Counted from the stretch's first letter, positions 9,426-19,218 are shown. The stretch: DNA of 52,137 nt from Methanobacteriota archaeon (GCA_011523055.1 WTHQ01000035.1:5266-57402), one strand, 5' to 3'. Numbers and translations: made by a program. The notes: generated from the sequence alone by a model not told the origin.

Positions 9426-12257
9426 ATGCTCGTGACGTTCGGTGAGATTGACATTCCCTACTGGGGGGAGGCAGGCTTCAGGCAGGCCGAATGCGAGGTC
9501 ACTGGATTGAGGTTTTGGACCAGAGACCAGAACAGGACCACCTCAGGCGACACTCACAAGGACCCCTACACATTCATCGGGTCCCCAATAATCTCCGGCT
9601 TCGAAGACAAGGGGAGAGAACTGAAGAACAGAATGCGACAAGAGTTCATCTCGTTCTTCGAGAGGAAGGGCCACACCAAAGTAGACCCCTACCCAGTCGT
9701 TGCTAGGTGGAGGGATGACATCCATCTCACGATTGCCAGCATCGCAGATTTCCAGCCCCATGTCACATCTGGGCGGACGCCGCCTCCTGCGAACCCGCTG
9801 GCGATAAGCCAGCCTTGCATCAGGCTAACGGACGTCGCTGCAGTGGGGCGTAGTGGTCGCCACCTGACAACCTTCGAGATGATGGCTCACCATGCTTTCA
9901 ACAGGGAGTCTGAGGGAGAGTATCACTACTGGATAGACAAATGCGTACGGCTCTGTGACGAACTCATGACCGAGTCATTCGGAGTTGACCCCATTGATGT
10001 GACCTACGTTGAGAATCCTTGGTCAGGAGGGGGAAATGCAGGAGCGGCACTGGAAGTGATCGTCGGTGGATTGGAGCTTGCCACCTTGGTTTTCATGGAC
10101 CTAGAGGAACATGAGGAGGGGGAAGTAACAATCAAGGGGCTCAATTACAGGAAAATGGATCAGAAGATAATCGACACGGGTTATGGCCTAGAGAGGTTCT
10201 GCTGGGCTGCAGCGGGAACGCCAACTATCTATGAGGCGGTGTATCCCGAATCTGTTTCTGAATTAAGGGCACTATCGAAGTTTGATGAGAAGGTGCTATC
10301 GAAAAACCTCCCCTATGACACCGAACACTTGCTCGGGGAGCTCTCAAAACTCGCTGGAATACTCAACATAGACGTCGGGACTGATGCTGAAGAACTGTAT
10401 GTCTCGCTTGCAGATCACCTTTCCACGGCTGAATTCAAGATCTCAGTGGCGCAACTGAAGGAGATAACCGAGCCCCTCGCCCTCATTTACGCCATACCAG
10501 ACCACCTCCAAGCCATCTGTTCAATGTTGGGGGATGGCCTGGTACCAAGCAACTCCAAGGCAGGCTACCTCCCGAGGATGCTCGCAAGGCGAGTCTGCAG
10601 GATGAAAACTGAGCTGGGCATAGTTAAGCCCCTCTCGGAATTGGGCAGTCACCACATCCAGACAAACATGTCAAACATTGATTTGGACTTCGATTCTATA
10701 GTCTCGATGTTGGAGTCCGAGGAGAAAAAATACAACTCCATGCTGAGGAGAGGCGAATCCGCAGTGCAAACAGCCTTGGCAAAGTTGCCGAAAGACGCAT
10801 CCACGATCGATGATGAAATCTTGTTCAGGTTGGCCGAGGAGAGGGGGATACAACCGGACATGGCGGTCACGATCGCCAGAAATGCGGGTTGGACGAAACT
10901 CGGCATAAGAGTGGGTTTCTCTGCTGAAATGGCGGCTAGGAACGCCTCGAGGACGAAGGATGCTGCTATCCACAAGGGGGCAGAATCCCGTTCCCGTAAC
11001 TCGGGTTTCGAGCCTACTGTACGCCTTTTTGACGATGATCCCTCGATCTCAACCTTCGACGCCCATGTGATCCATTGTGAGCCCATTGCGGATGTAGCGG
11101 AGCCCGACATTCCGTCCTGGTCGGTAATCCTGGACAAGACCGGCTTCTACCCAGAAAGTGGGGGCCAGTTGTGCGATCAAGGAGACCTCGGGCCCGCACG
11201 GGTTCGGCATGTTTCGGTACTTGGCGGGGTTATTGCCCACACAGTTGACCGCCCATTGGAGCTTGGACCAATTTCCGGCAAGATAAACCGGCCTCGTAGA
11301 GACCAAATTTCTCAACATCACACGTCCGTCCACATAGTCGGGGGGTCAGCGCGTAAGATCCTGGGGCCCCACGTCTGGCAAGCTGGGTCTTACAAGAGCG
11401 AACAACTTGCTCGACTTGACATAACCCACTATGAGCGACTTACTCGCGAGCAACTCGATGAGATTGAGGACCATGCAAACACGATCGTGGCTGATGCTAG
11501 ACCTGTTGTTACCAATGTGCTTCACCGAGCGGAGGCTGATAGGGTCCACGGCTTCTCGATCTACCAGGGAGGGGCTCCAAAGCACGACTGGATCAGGGTG
11601 GTGGAGGTCCAGGGCCATGACACTCAGGCCTGTGGGGGCACACACGTTGCCAACTCCTCCGATGTAAGTGAGATCAAGATCGTCCGCTCCAGTCAAGTCC
11701 AAGACGGGGTAGAGCGTCTGGTGATCATGGCAGGAGACGCAGCCAGGGAACACAGTCGACGGCAATCCGAGCTGCTGAACGCCTCTGCGGACGTGTTGGG
11801 CGTCCGCCCAGATGACCTACCTGACGCAGTTCGGAGATTTTTCAATGAGTGGAAAGATCAAAAGAAAGCAATCGAGAACCTAAGAGCCGAAATTACCAGG
11901 ATAAAGGCAGATGGAGGATCATCCGCCGTCAAGAAAGACGGAATACGATACACAATCATGGAAATGGACGGGGGGTTCAAGGATCTCATGGCCACCTTGG
12001 GAGAACTCACTCGGAATCCAGATGAGCCAACTGTCGCGGTCTTGGCTAGCAAATCTGGCGGGGCTAAGATTGTCGTCGCGATCACAGAGAACTCCATCGC
12101 CTCCGAGCGCCACGATGCCTCAAGCCTTGTGAAGGCCATGTTACCGGAAATCAATGGTAGCGGAGGAGGGAGGCCGACAATGGCACAAGCCAGTGGGAGC
12201 AACCCTGAAGGAATTGAGGCTGCCATGCAGGTGGCCAAATCAGAACTTGGAATCTAA
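9426..12257 (+). CDS. alaS: Alanyl-tRNA synthetase, archaeal type
   Basis: This enzyme charges tRNA-Ala and edits mischarged Ser or Gly. The 943 residues match the archaeal length. The N-terminus has the archaeal extension before the class II core (KNRMRQEFISFFERKGHTKV, near residue 60), then the class II catalytic domain and GYGLERFCW. The editing domain carries the zinc-site HxxxH (HHTSVHIVG, near residue 630) and CGGTH (near residue 736). The C-terminal part has a charged coiled-coil stretch (WKDQKKAIENLRAEITRIK) and a DHH-like Gly-rich tail (GSGGGRPTMAQASG). The start is ATG 9426. It lies between acyl-CoA dehydrogenase and aminotransferase genes on the same strand and may be cotranscribed with them. 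Confidence 0.97.
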   Translation: MLVTFGEIDIPYWGEAGFRQAECEVTGLRFWTRDQNRTTSGDTHKDPYTFIGSPIISGFEDKGRELKNRMRQEFISFFERKGHTKVDPYPVVARWRDDIHLTIASIADFQPHVTSGRTPPPANPLAISQPCIRLTDVAAVGRSGRHLTTFEMMAHHAFNRESEGEYHYWIDKCVRLCDELMTESFGVDPIDVTYVENPWSGGGNAGAALEVIVGGLELATLVFMDLEEHEEGEVTIKGLNYRKMDQKIIDTGYGLERFCWAAAGTPTIYEAVYPESVSELRALSKFDEKVLSKNLPYDTEHLLGELSKLAGILNIDVGTDAEELYVSLADHLSTAEFKISVAQLKEITEPLALIYAIPDHLQAICSMLGDGLVPSNSKAGYLPRMLARRVCRMKTELGIVKPLSELGSHHIQTNMSNIDLDFDSIVSMLESEEKKYNSMLRRGESAVQTALAKLPKDASTIDDEILFRLAEERGIQPDMAVTIARNAGWTKLGIRVGFSAEMAARNASRTKDAAIHKGAESRSRNSGFEPTVRLFDDDPSISTFDAHVIHCEPIADVAEPDIPSWSVILDKTGFYPESGGQLCDQGDLGPARVRHVSVLGGVIAHTVDRPLELGPISGKINRPRRDQISQHHTSVHIVGGSARKILGPHVWQAGSYKSEQLARLDITHYERLTREQLDEIEDHANTIVADARPVVTNVLHRAEADRVHGFSIYQGGAPKHDWIRVVEVQGHDTQACGGTHVANSSDVSEIKIVRSSQVQDGVERLVIMAGDAAREHSRRQSELLNASADVLGVRPDDLPDAVRRFFNEWKDQKKAIENLRAEITRIKADGGSSAVKKDGIRYTIMEMDGGFKDLMATLGELTRNPDEPTVAVLASKSGGAKIVVAITENSIASERHDASSLVKAMLPEINGSGGGRPTMAQASGSNPEGIEAAMQVAKSELGI

Positions 12258-12296
12258 AATCGGCGCCTTCATGAGCCTCCTGCCCGACCTAACCCC

Positions 12297-13499
12297 ATGG
12301 GCCCACTCTACGCGTCTAGAAGGTCAGCCTCAATTGAATATGCCATCCGTGACATCGTGGTACCGGCGACCGAGCTTGAGAGGAAGGGGCACGAACTGAT
12401 AAAATTGAACATAGGGGATCCACTTTCCTATCCTGGTCTACCGACACCACCTCACATGGTAGAGGCGTTCAAGGGGGCGTTGGAGAATCAGCGAAATGGA
12501 TACGGCCCCTCATACGGAATCGAAGAACTGAGGGTAGCGATCGCGAATGACGAGGTATCCAAAGGATGGGGATGTGAACCAAAAGACGTGTATGTTACCC
12601 ATGGAGTCACAGAAGCGCTCCAAGTTCTCTTCGCGGCATTCCTGGAGGATGGTGATACGGTCTTGGCCCCGGGGCCCCATTACCCTCCCTACATGGCCTA
12701 CCCCCAGATGTATGGCGCGACCACCGTAGAGTATGCCCTCGATTCTGATGATGGTTGGGCCATTAATGTCCAGGACATCCGCGAGAAGATGGATGAAAGT
12801 GTCAGGTTCATCGTGATAGTGAACCCCAATAATCCAACTGGGAACGTAGCCAAGCCCTCCACTATCCGTGAGGTGCTCGGCATAGCAAGTGAATGGCCGA
12901 ATTGCACGATCATCGCAGACGAGATTTACGATGCCCTGGACTTCTCTGGAGATCAGACATCCATCGCGTCCCAATCCACGGATGTGCCAGTCGTGACCCT
13001 AAATGGGGTCTCAAAGGTCCACTTTGCCCCTGGTTGGAGGATTGGGTACATGGCGTTCCACGACCCGATGGGGCGACTCATCGGCCCACGGGATGGGGTG
13101 GAAAGGATCCTAAGGAGCAGACTGTGCGCATCGACACCTGCTCAACACGGGTACATAGCGGGACTGAACCATGATCGCTCGTGGCTAAAGGAAAGACTTG
13201 TCGAGATAAAGAGCAGAGTTGATCTTTGCATGGAAAGGATCGATGGCATAGATGGAATTAGTTGCCAAAGGCCAGGTGGAGCGTTCTATCTTTTTCCAAG
13301 GATAGATGAGCCATCAAAATTTGGGAATGACAAGGATTTCGTTTTGGATCTACTCCACCAAGAACACGTACTCGTGGTCCACGGGTCTGGATTCTCACCC
13401 AAGTACGGATCAGGGCACTTCCGAATGGTCGCTCTCGCGCCGGAGGACATTCTAAGCGAGGCCTTCGACAGGATAGACCGGTTTGTGAGGTCCCGTTGA
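12297..13499 (+). CDS. Class I/II PLP-dependent aminotransferase (alanine/aspartate type)
   Basis: This transfers an amino group between an amino acid and a 2-oxo acid using pyridoxal phosphate. The 400 residues hold the fold-type I motifs. They are LNIGDP near residue 37, NPNNPTG at 176-182, ADEIYD at 207-212, the Schiff-base lysine Lys240 in NGVSKVHFAPGWRIGY, and the substrate-binding Arg near the C-terminus in SGHFRMV. The arrangement resembles archaeal AlaT/AspC-like enzymes, but the substrate cannot be fixed from sequence. ATG 12297 follows alaS by 39 bases. Its TGA overlaps the ATG of the next gene (TGATG), so the downstream V4R-like protein is probably translationally coupled to it. 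Confidence 0.92.
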   Translation: MGPLYASRRSASIEYAIRDIVVPATELERKGHELIKLNIGDPLSYPGLPTPPHMVEAFKGALENQRNGYGPSYGIEELRVAIANDEVSKGWGCEPKDVYVTHGVTEALQVLFAAFLEDGDTVLAPGPHYPPYMAYPQMYGATTVEYALDSDDGWAINVQDIREKMDESVRFIVIVNPNNPTGNVAKPSTIREVLGIASEWPNCTIIADEIYDALDFSGDQTSIASQSTDVPVVTLNGVSKVHFAPGWRIGYMAFHDPMGRLIGPRDGVERILRSRLCASTPAQHGYIAGLNHDRSWLKERLVEIKSRVDLCMERIDGIDGISCQRPGGAFYLFPRIDEPSKFGNDKDFVLDLLHQEHVLVVHGSGFSPKYGSGHFRMVALAPEDILSEAFDRIDRFVRSR

Positions 13500-14515
13500 T
13501 GGGCATCATCAGTAGGCTGTTCCCCCCTAGGCCTTCAGAGGGGGAATATCGTTTCAGGTCAAGTCAGGGAGGTTCGATCCTAGACTCCATTAGAAACAAC
13601 TCGCCAATACTCATTTTGAATTCAAACTTCTATTGCTCCATAGCCAATAACATGGCTAAACTCATCGGTCCAGAGGCCCTCAGGACACTTCGTTATGCTG
13701 CAACAGACGAATGGCGTAGGACCCTGGGGGAGTCCGGATTCTCATGGAAGGGGGAAGACCCTGACAAATGGAGGGGCTTTCGTCAATTCTGGAGGGATGA
13801 GGGCCACCTAGAGGCGTCGATAGTTCTAGACAAGGGGATGAAGAAATACGCACTTGAGACGAATGCTCCATCATCAGCATCAGCTGGCAATTTAGCCGCT
13901 GCCATTGAGTACGCGCTTGGCCATCCCATCATAGCAGGAGTGGAATCTCAGGGAAAGTCATCCGCATTCCTCAGCATTCGGAGTTTTGAGGGAGTTCAAG
14001 ACCCCAAACCCGATGCCATCAGAAGAAGGAAGAACCCTTCGAATCCAGAGCTGAGGCCGCTTGACATAGATGGCATGTCATTCAAAGATGGTGGCGGATT
14101 TCGCCGCTTTAACCAGAGTTTTTGTGTTGTTCCAATGCGCCTATTCGATTACTGGGAGGATGCCTCTCTACACCCAAAACTAACCGGATCCGAACACGTC
14201 GATAACAATTGGGAGAGGAGCCTCTGCGAGGCGATATCCGCTGCTTTTGTGGAGTCTGGGGAGTTGATTCTAATCGAAAATGAGGAGTCCTGGGGGCAGG
14301 TTGGCGAGCGCCATCTATCAAGATGGGGTTTCGGAAAACTACTGGACGTTCAAGAAAACAAAGACGAAATCGTTTTCACCGTATACAGCGATGGCAGACC
14401 AAGTATAGTCTCGGGATTGTTGAGTGGCATGATTCGCCGACAAAAAGGAAAGGAAATCACCCCAATTTGGAAAATGGAAGGAGCCAATATTCTTGTGGAA
14501 TTTAGTCTGAGCTGA
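13499..14515 (+). CDS. Putative tandem V4R-like domain protein
   Basis: This encodes 338 residues from ATG 13499, which overlaps the aminotransferase stop. I could not assign a named family with confidence. The first half (about residues 30-160) reads like a V4R (4-vinyl reductase-like) domain. It has a hydrophobic start NNSPILILNS, a helix containing IGPEALRTLRYAATDEW, and an AGNLAAAIEYALGHPI helix before a beta hairpin. The second half (about 205-338) ends with a similar unit: WGFGKLLDVQ, then SIVSGLLSGMIRRQKGKEI. The Cys pair that many V4R domains use is absent. V4R domains usually bind small hydrophobic ligands in regulators or chaperones, so a ligand-sensing role is possible. That is inference from pattern only. 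Confidence 0.6.
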   Translation: MGIISRLFPPRPSEGEYRFRSSQGGSILDSIRNNSPILILNSNFYCSIANNMAKLIGPEALRTLRYAATDEWRRTLGESGFSWKGEDPDKWRGFRQFWRDEGHLEASIVLDKGMKKYALETNAPSSASAGNLAAAIEYALGHPIIAGVESQGKSSAFLSIRSFEGVQDPKPDAIRRRKNPSNPELRPLDIDGMSFKDGGGFRRFNQSFCVVPMRLFDYWEDASLHPKLTGSEHVDNNWERSLCEAISAAFVESGELILIENEESWGQVGERHLSRWGFGKLLDVQENKDEIVFTVYSDGRPSIVSGLLSGMIRRQKGKEITPIWKMEGANILVEFSLS

Positions 14516-14546
14516 GTATCCACGATCACACCCTCACTGCTAACGG

Positions 14547-14554
14547 TTATATCC
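14547..14554 (+). promoter_or_regulatory. TATA box for the calcium-repeat surface protein
   Basis: TTATATCC lies 45 bases before the ATG at 14592. Initiation near 14575 would leave a leader of about 17 bases. The same octamer precedes the giant secreted protein at 50673 at a similar distance. Confidence 0.5.
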
Positions 14555-14591
14555 AACGGAGAACGGTAGGGCATCAGCCTCGACGCGGGGG

Positions 14592-17500
14592 ATGGACGCC
14601 ATGCAACTAAATCACAATCAGTATGCAGTCGCCGCCATAGTGGCCACACTATGTCTGGCAGGGCTCTACACAGTGGTTGACGCCATGCTTAGCACAAGCC
14701 AATCAGTGGGGTACTACGAGCCTGCCGCCGATGACATCTTCCTTGATGAGTCCGAAACTCAGGTGGCTGGTCAGGATTTCGACAATGATGGAATCCCCGA
14801 CCGAATGGAGCAAACCCTCTACGGGACTAATTGGCAACTTGCTGACACGGACGGTGATGGGCTTGAAGACGGTTGGGAAATCGAGAACGGCCTGGACCCA
14901 CTGGATAGCGGTGAGGCGCAGATAACAGAGATCGACTTTAGTAACCCTGACACGGGTTCCGAAGGCGGCGACCAGAATGAGACCTTCCCAGATCCAGATA
15001 ACGGGCCCAACGGCGATCCGGACAGGGATGGCCTCACGAACATCGAAGAGGCAGCGATTGGGACGAACCCGAGCGTCAGGGATAGCGACGGAGATGGGCT
15101 GAACGACCTATGGGAGTCCCTGTATACAATAGAAGTCACTGCGTCAGGCTCCGAACCCTTCATGCTGTTGGACCCACTCAGTCCCAATTGGGATTGCCCA
15201 CTTTTGACACCAACCAAGGAGGCTGAGATACAACAGGCGATTGGGTTAGCTGATTGGCAGGACCTTGCAATGGGACCATTCGGGGAACATTCGTGCGACG
15301 CAGTACTCGACTTGGAACCCTCCGGGGGAGATACTCTCCCAAACTACATTGAGGAATCCTACTCCACCAATCCCCTGTCTGACGACAGTGACAACGACCT
15401 CATACCTGACCGAGTGGAGGTCGCCTACGGCATACAATATCTGGACGTTCATTGTGGAAGGTTCACATTCTCTGTCGTCACGAAGGACGCCCCATACTCA
15501 TCGATGATGCAGGACTCTGATGATAGGGATTGGTTCACGGAGGACATGGATGGCGACGGGAAATTCAACGGCCCAAGTGATTGGGACACAGATGGAGATG
15601 GAATGCCAGATGGATTCGAGTATTGTTACGACGACACCCTAGATCCTCTCAGTGCAACAGACGCTTTCGGCGATCCGGATCAAGACGGCCTGAACAACCT
15701 GCAGGAGTACGAGGTAGCCTACACATGGGGTCCGACCAACTTCACCAGCCCATCCTCGAGCGATACCGATGGGGATCAGATGCCAGATGGATGGGAGCAC
15801 CTTAACGGAATCAACCCAAGAGATGGAATGAATGGCATCGAGGATCCAGACATGGATGGCTTCGATTCTGATGGGGATGGGTCAGTGTTCTACAAAGACC
15901 TCGTAGGAGTTTCGACCGTCCAATCTATATCAATCGAAATCGGAGATTTCGTACAGAAGAACCAGACACTCCTTTGGATCAGAACCGTGCAGGACCTCGC
16001 CTACATCAACGTTCCACTGAAGGCACATCAGGACGGCTACGTCTATCACATCGACATCGAGGTCGGGGACGAGGTGGAGAGAAGGAGCCAGTCCCTGATG
16101 ACGATCGTGGAGGGCCATGAACGGCTAACGAACCTAGACGAGTACGAGGCCAGGGATTTGAACAAGGACGGAATCGTGGACGGTAGGTCCACCAACCCAA
16201 TGAATCCAGATACCGACGGCGATGGGTTGATCGACGGGATCGAGGTCATTGGGTGGACAATCCGGATCGTCGATGGCAGCGCACGAGACATAAAAGTGAG
16301 AAGCGACCCGGGTGTCTTTGACTCAGATTCAGATGGGCTCTCTGACTCGGTGGAGTACTACGTCACATACACAAACGCAACAGACAGGGACACTGACAGT
16401 GATGGGATAGAGGATTTCACCGAGGCCATGGATGGTTTCATCTGGAACGGATCGACCTACTTCACGAATGCCTCCAGGATGGACACCGACAATGACGGTC
16501 TGGATGACAGGGAGGAGGTGATCGCTGGTGAAGACCAGTATGTCACAAATGCCTCGGACATCGACAGCGATGATGACGACCTGAAGGACGGATTCGAGGT
16601 CCTGAACATACCAAGGCCATGGCAATCTGCAACCAACCCGCTCGATCCTGACACCGATGGCGATCTACAGCCAGACGGGTGGGAAATGCAGATCACCTCC
16701 ATCGAGGATGACACTGTTAGCCACAGCCTGTGGATCGCCCCCGACAATTGGCTTCCACCTGGATGCACGTCTATGCTAGAGTGCGGTAGGGGCCCAGGCG
16801 GGTGGATTTGGGACAACTACCTACAGGGCTTCTCTTCATCAGGCGACCCCGATGGCGATGGGGTGCTAAACCCGACTTACACCTTTTCTGAGTTGAACCT
16901 AACTGGGTTCACGATCCCAGATAGCGGAAGGTGGGCGTTGGACCCAAGCTTCGGAAGCCTCCCCGACTCCTCCTTCGACGCAGACAACGACTCCCTCTCC
17001 AATCTAATGGAGATCCCATCCAGATGGGACACGAACCCCGTCAAAGTTGACACTGACGGGGACCTCCTCCCCGATGGATGGGAGGTAACATACAACGAGT
17101 TCGCTGTGACCTACGGAAACATCACCCTATCGGTAACCGAGCGAGGCCCCCTCGACCCGAAAATGTTCGATTCAGACGGTGACGGAATAAGCGATGGCTC
17201 CGAAGACCTGGACTCTGACGGATTAAACGTGATGCATCTCATGAACAAATACTGCCCAGGTTGGAACGACCCCCAGAATTCTGCATGTCACATCGACCCG
17301 TCTTCCCCATCTGGGGCGATCTTCTACAACGACCTCGGCAATTACACCAATTATGAAGAATATCAAAACGGAACCCACCCAATCCTAAACGATACCGATG
17401 GAGATTTGTGGCTCGATGGCAGCGAGGTGTATCACCAGGACCAAGACGATGACTCTATGTGGAGCGGTTGGGAATTCTTCTTCGGCCTCGATCCCTATGA

Positions 17501-17630
17501 CCCCTCTGACGCTACCATAGACTCCGACGCAGATGGCTATTCCAACAAGTGCGAGAATAAGTACAACACGAACCCCTTGAACCCCTTGTCGTTCCCGGGC
17601 CAAGGGCAGCTCTGCAACCAATTCGAATAA
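14592..17630 (+). CDS. Surface protein with thrombospondin type 3 calcium repeats and an embedded barrel-sandwich domain
   Basis: This encodes 1012 residues. An N-terminal hydrophobic segment (about residues 10-28) acts as signal or anchor. It is followed by some two dozen Asp-rich motifs of the DxDxDGxxD type (DTDGDGLEDGWE, DSDGDGLNDLWE, DTDNDGLDDREE and others) that bind calcium in thrombospondin type 3 repeats. Around residues 433-510 (15889-16122) the pattern is broken by a different domain. Its halves VSTVQSISIEIGDFVQKNQ and AHQDGYVYHIDIEVGDEVE resemble a biotinyl-lipoyl or HlyD barrel-sandwich hybrid. No Lys sits at the MKM position, so it is not expected to be biotinylated. There is no C-terminal membrane helix. 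Calcium-stiffened surface display is likely; the role of the insert is unknown. Confidence 0.88.
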   Translation: MDAMQLNHNQYAVAAIVATLCLAGLYTVVDAMLSTSQSVGYYEPAADDIFLDESETQVAGQDFDNDGIPDRMEQTLYGTNWQLADTDGDGLEDGWEIENGLDPLDSGEAQITEIDFSNPDTGSEGGDQNETFPDPDNGPNGDPDRDGLTNIEEAAIGTNPSVRDSDGDGLNDLWESLYTIEVTASGSEPFMLLDPLSPNWDCPLLTPTKEAEIQQAIGLADWQDLAMGPFGEHSCDAVLDLEPSGGDTLPNYIEESYSTNPLSDDSDNDLIPDRVEVAYGIQYLDVHCGRFTFSVVTKDAPYSSMMQDSDDRDWFTEDMDGDGKFNGPSDWDTDGDGMPDGFEYCYDDTLDPLSATDAFGDPDQDGLNNLQEYEVAYTWGPTNFTSPSSSDTDGDQMPDGWEHLNGINPRDGMNGIEDPDMDGFDSDGDGSVFYKDLVGVSTVQSISIEIGDFVQKNQTLLWIRTVQDLAYINVPLKAHQDGYVYHIDIEVGDEVERRSQSLMTIVEGHERLTNLDEYEARDLNKDGIVDGRSTNPMNPDTDGDGLIDGIEVIGWTIRIVDGSARDIKVRSDPGVFDSDSDGLSDSVEYYVTYTNATDRDTDSDGIEDFTEAMDGFIWNGSTYFTNASRMDTDNDGLDDREEVIAGEDQYVTNASDIDSDDDDLKDGFEVLNIPRPWQSATNPLDPDTDGDLQPDGWEMQITSIEDDTVSHSLWIAPDNWLPPGCTSMLECGRGPGGWIWDNYLQGFSSSGDPDGDGVLNPTYTFSELNLTGFTIPDSGRWALDPSFGSLPDSSFDADNDSLSNLMEIPSRWDTNPVKVDTDGDLLPDGWEVTYNEFAVTYGNITLSVTERGPLDPKMFDSDGDGISDGSEDLDSDGLNVMHLMNKYCPGWNDPQNSACHIDPSSPSGAIFYNDLGNYTNYEEYQNGTHPILNDTDGDLWLDGSEVYHQDQDDDSMWSGWEFFFGLDPYDPSDATIDSDADGYSNKCENKYNTNPLNPLSFPGQGQLCNQFE

Positions 17631-17633
17631 CTC

Positions 17634-18107
17634 ATGGACCCTAGGATGGGACATCAAATGGCGTCCGAGAAATGGGAAGTGATTCCCACAACCGCCGATG
17701 TTGGCTTCATGGCCCATGCAGCAACAATTCCAGAGCTGTTCATGGTTGCATCCACCGCACTGCAATGCATCCGACTCGGATTGGAACCTGGTGAAACGTT
17801 GCCAGGGTCGAATGGTGACAATATCGTTCTAGAACTCAAAAAATCCCAGAGGCTAGACAGGGACCTAGTAGTGTGGCTTGAGGAGATAAATTGGATTGCA
17901 GAATCCAAGACAGCCGCCGTTCATATTCAATCTTTCAATTACGACAAGGACGTCCTGCACGCATCGGGAATGTTATGCAATGATATTTTCCTCGACCCGG
18001 TTATTGAGGTGAAGGCTGTCACATTCCACGAACTGGAACTGAGTGAGGTTTTTTCGGATTCAGGGAAGGTCTTGGGCTACCGCACGAAGGTCATTCTTGA
18101 TGTGTGA
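17634..18107 (+). CDS. Archease, activator of RtcB
   Basis: Archease promotes RtcB guanylylation and turnover in tRNA exon ligation. The 157 residues contain the family signature near the N-terminus, TADVGFMAHAATIPELF, with the metal-binding Asp at position 22. A central acidic segment DRDLVVWLEEINWIAESK and the C-terminal VKAVTFHELEL also match. Three ATGs (17634, 17646, 17658) could serve as start; the last is closest to the conserved domain. The gene begins four bases after the calcium-repeat surface protein stop, so it may be read through from that transcript, an odd pairing. It converges on guaC with one base between stops. rtcB is in the same window but not adjacent. Confidence 0.9.
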   Translation: MDPRMGHQMASEKWEVIPTTADVGFMAHAATIPELFMVASTALQCIRLGLEPGETLPGSNGDNIVLELKKSQRLDRDLVVWLEEINWIAESKTAAVHIQSFNYDKDVLHASGMLCNDIFLDPVIEVKAVTFHELELSEVFSDSGKVLGYRTKVILDV

Positions 18108-18108
18108 C

Positions 18109-19161
18109 TCACCCATCAATTTCCATGCCCCTATAGACTTCATTGGTCGTCTGAGTCACTCTGATGAAGGTCGTGCACTTCGGCAGATCCTTGATTCTCC
18201 GCGCACCCACGTAGGAGCAACTGGACCTCACGCCACCCAGGATTGACTGTACCGTCTTTGAGAGGGGGCCTCTGTAGGGGACGCTTACTGCCTTCCCCTC
18301 GGGGGCCCTGTGTTTGGCTATTTCCCCATAATGTCGCTCCATCGCTGTCGAGGATGACATCCCATGGAATGACTTGAACATTCGACCATCATCAGACTTC
18401 ACCAAATCTCCGCCAGACTCATCATGCCCCGCGAACATTCCCCCCAGCATTACGAAGTCAGCCCCTGCGGCGAAGGCCTTGGCGATATCCCCTGGCGAAT
18501 TGCATCCACCATCTGCCATGACGTGCCCCCCAAGGCCATGTGCCGCGTCAGCACACTCAGCTATGGCGGACAATTGCGGATATCCCACACCGGCCACCTT
18601 CCTAGTGGTGCACACCGAGCCCGGCCCTATTCCTACCTTGACTATGTCAGCCCCAGCCAATATTAGGGCCTCTGTCATCTCATTCGTCGCAACGTTGCCT
18701 GCAATGATTATCTTGTCAGGAAATTCCCTCCTCACCACTTTCACGAATTCTAGGAACACCTCTCTGTATCCATTGGCCACGTCAATGCAAATCATTTGGA
18801 GATCGGCATGGGTCGCCATCTTTCTTTTCAGGAGCTGCAACGACTCATCGGTGGACCCGCATGTGACTGCGATGTTTTTGGGATCAACTCCATCCTCCCA
18901 TGCTTGTTGCAATTCCTTGACCGAGTAAAATTTCTGGAGGCAGGTTAGCATCCCATGGTCCTGTAGTACATTCGCTACCGGGAAAACCCCAGTCGTGTCC
19001 ATGTTGGCTGCAGCGACAGGCACGCCCGACCAGGTTCTGTCCGTGTGTTTGAATGAGAAGTCCCTTACTAGGCTAACATCCGATCTGGATACCAAAGTGC
19101 TCCTCTTCGGGCGAATCATCACATCATCGAAGGCTAGCTTCAATTCACCCTCTATTCTCAT
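18109..19161 (-). CDS. guaC: GMP reductase
   Basis: This converts GMP to IMP with NADPH and releases ammonia, allowing purine interconversion. The 350 residues match the length of E. coli-type GuaC, with no CBS insertion as found in IMP dehydrogenases. The N-terminus LKLAFDDVMIRPKRSTLVSR and SGVPVAAANMDTTG follow GuaC closely. The catalytic loop GPGSVCTTRKVAGVGYPQ carries Cys184. GGHVMADGGC and the SSSTAMERHYG segment are the phosphate-site and flap regions. GuaC of this type is mainly bacterial and eukaryotic, so lateral acquisition is plausible. It converges on archease. The cupin gene lies 57 bases upstream on the same strand. Confidence 0.93.
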   Translation of the reverse strand: MRIEGELKLAFDDVMIRPKRSTLVSRSDVSLVRDFSFKHTDRTWSGVPVAAANMDTTGVFPVANVLQDHGMLTCLQKFYSVKELQQAWEDGVDPKNIAVTCGSTDESLQLLKRKMATHADLQMICIDVANGYREVFLEFVKVVRREFPDKIIIAGNVATNEMTEALILAGADIVKVGIGPGSVCTTRKVAGVGYPQLSAIAECADAAHGLGGHVMADGGCNSPGDIAKAFAAGADFVMLGGMFAGHDESGGDLVKSDDGRMFKSFHGMSSSTAMERHYGEIAKHRAPEGKAVSVPYRGPLSKTVQSILGGVRSSCSYVGARRIKDLPKCTTFIRVTQTTNEVYRGMEIDG

Positions 19162-19218
19162 TTGGACCTTACTTATCCAACGAAGATGTCCTTTTGAGCC
19201 TGTTGATAGAGGGGCGGA

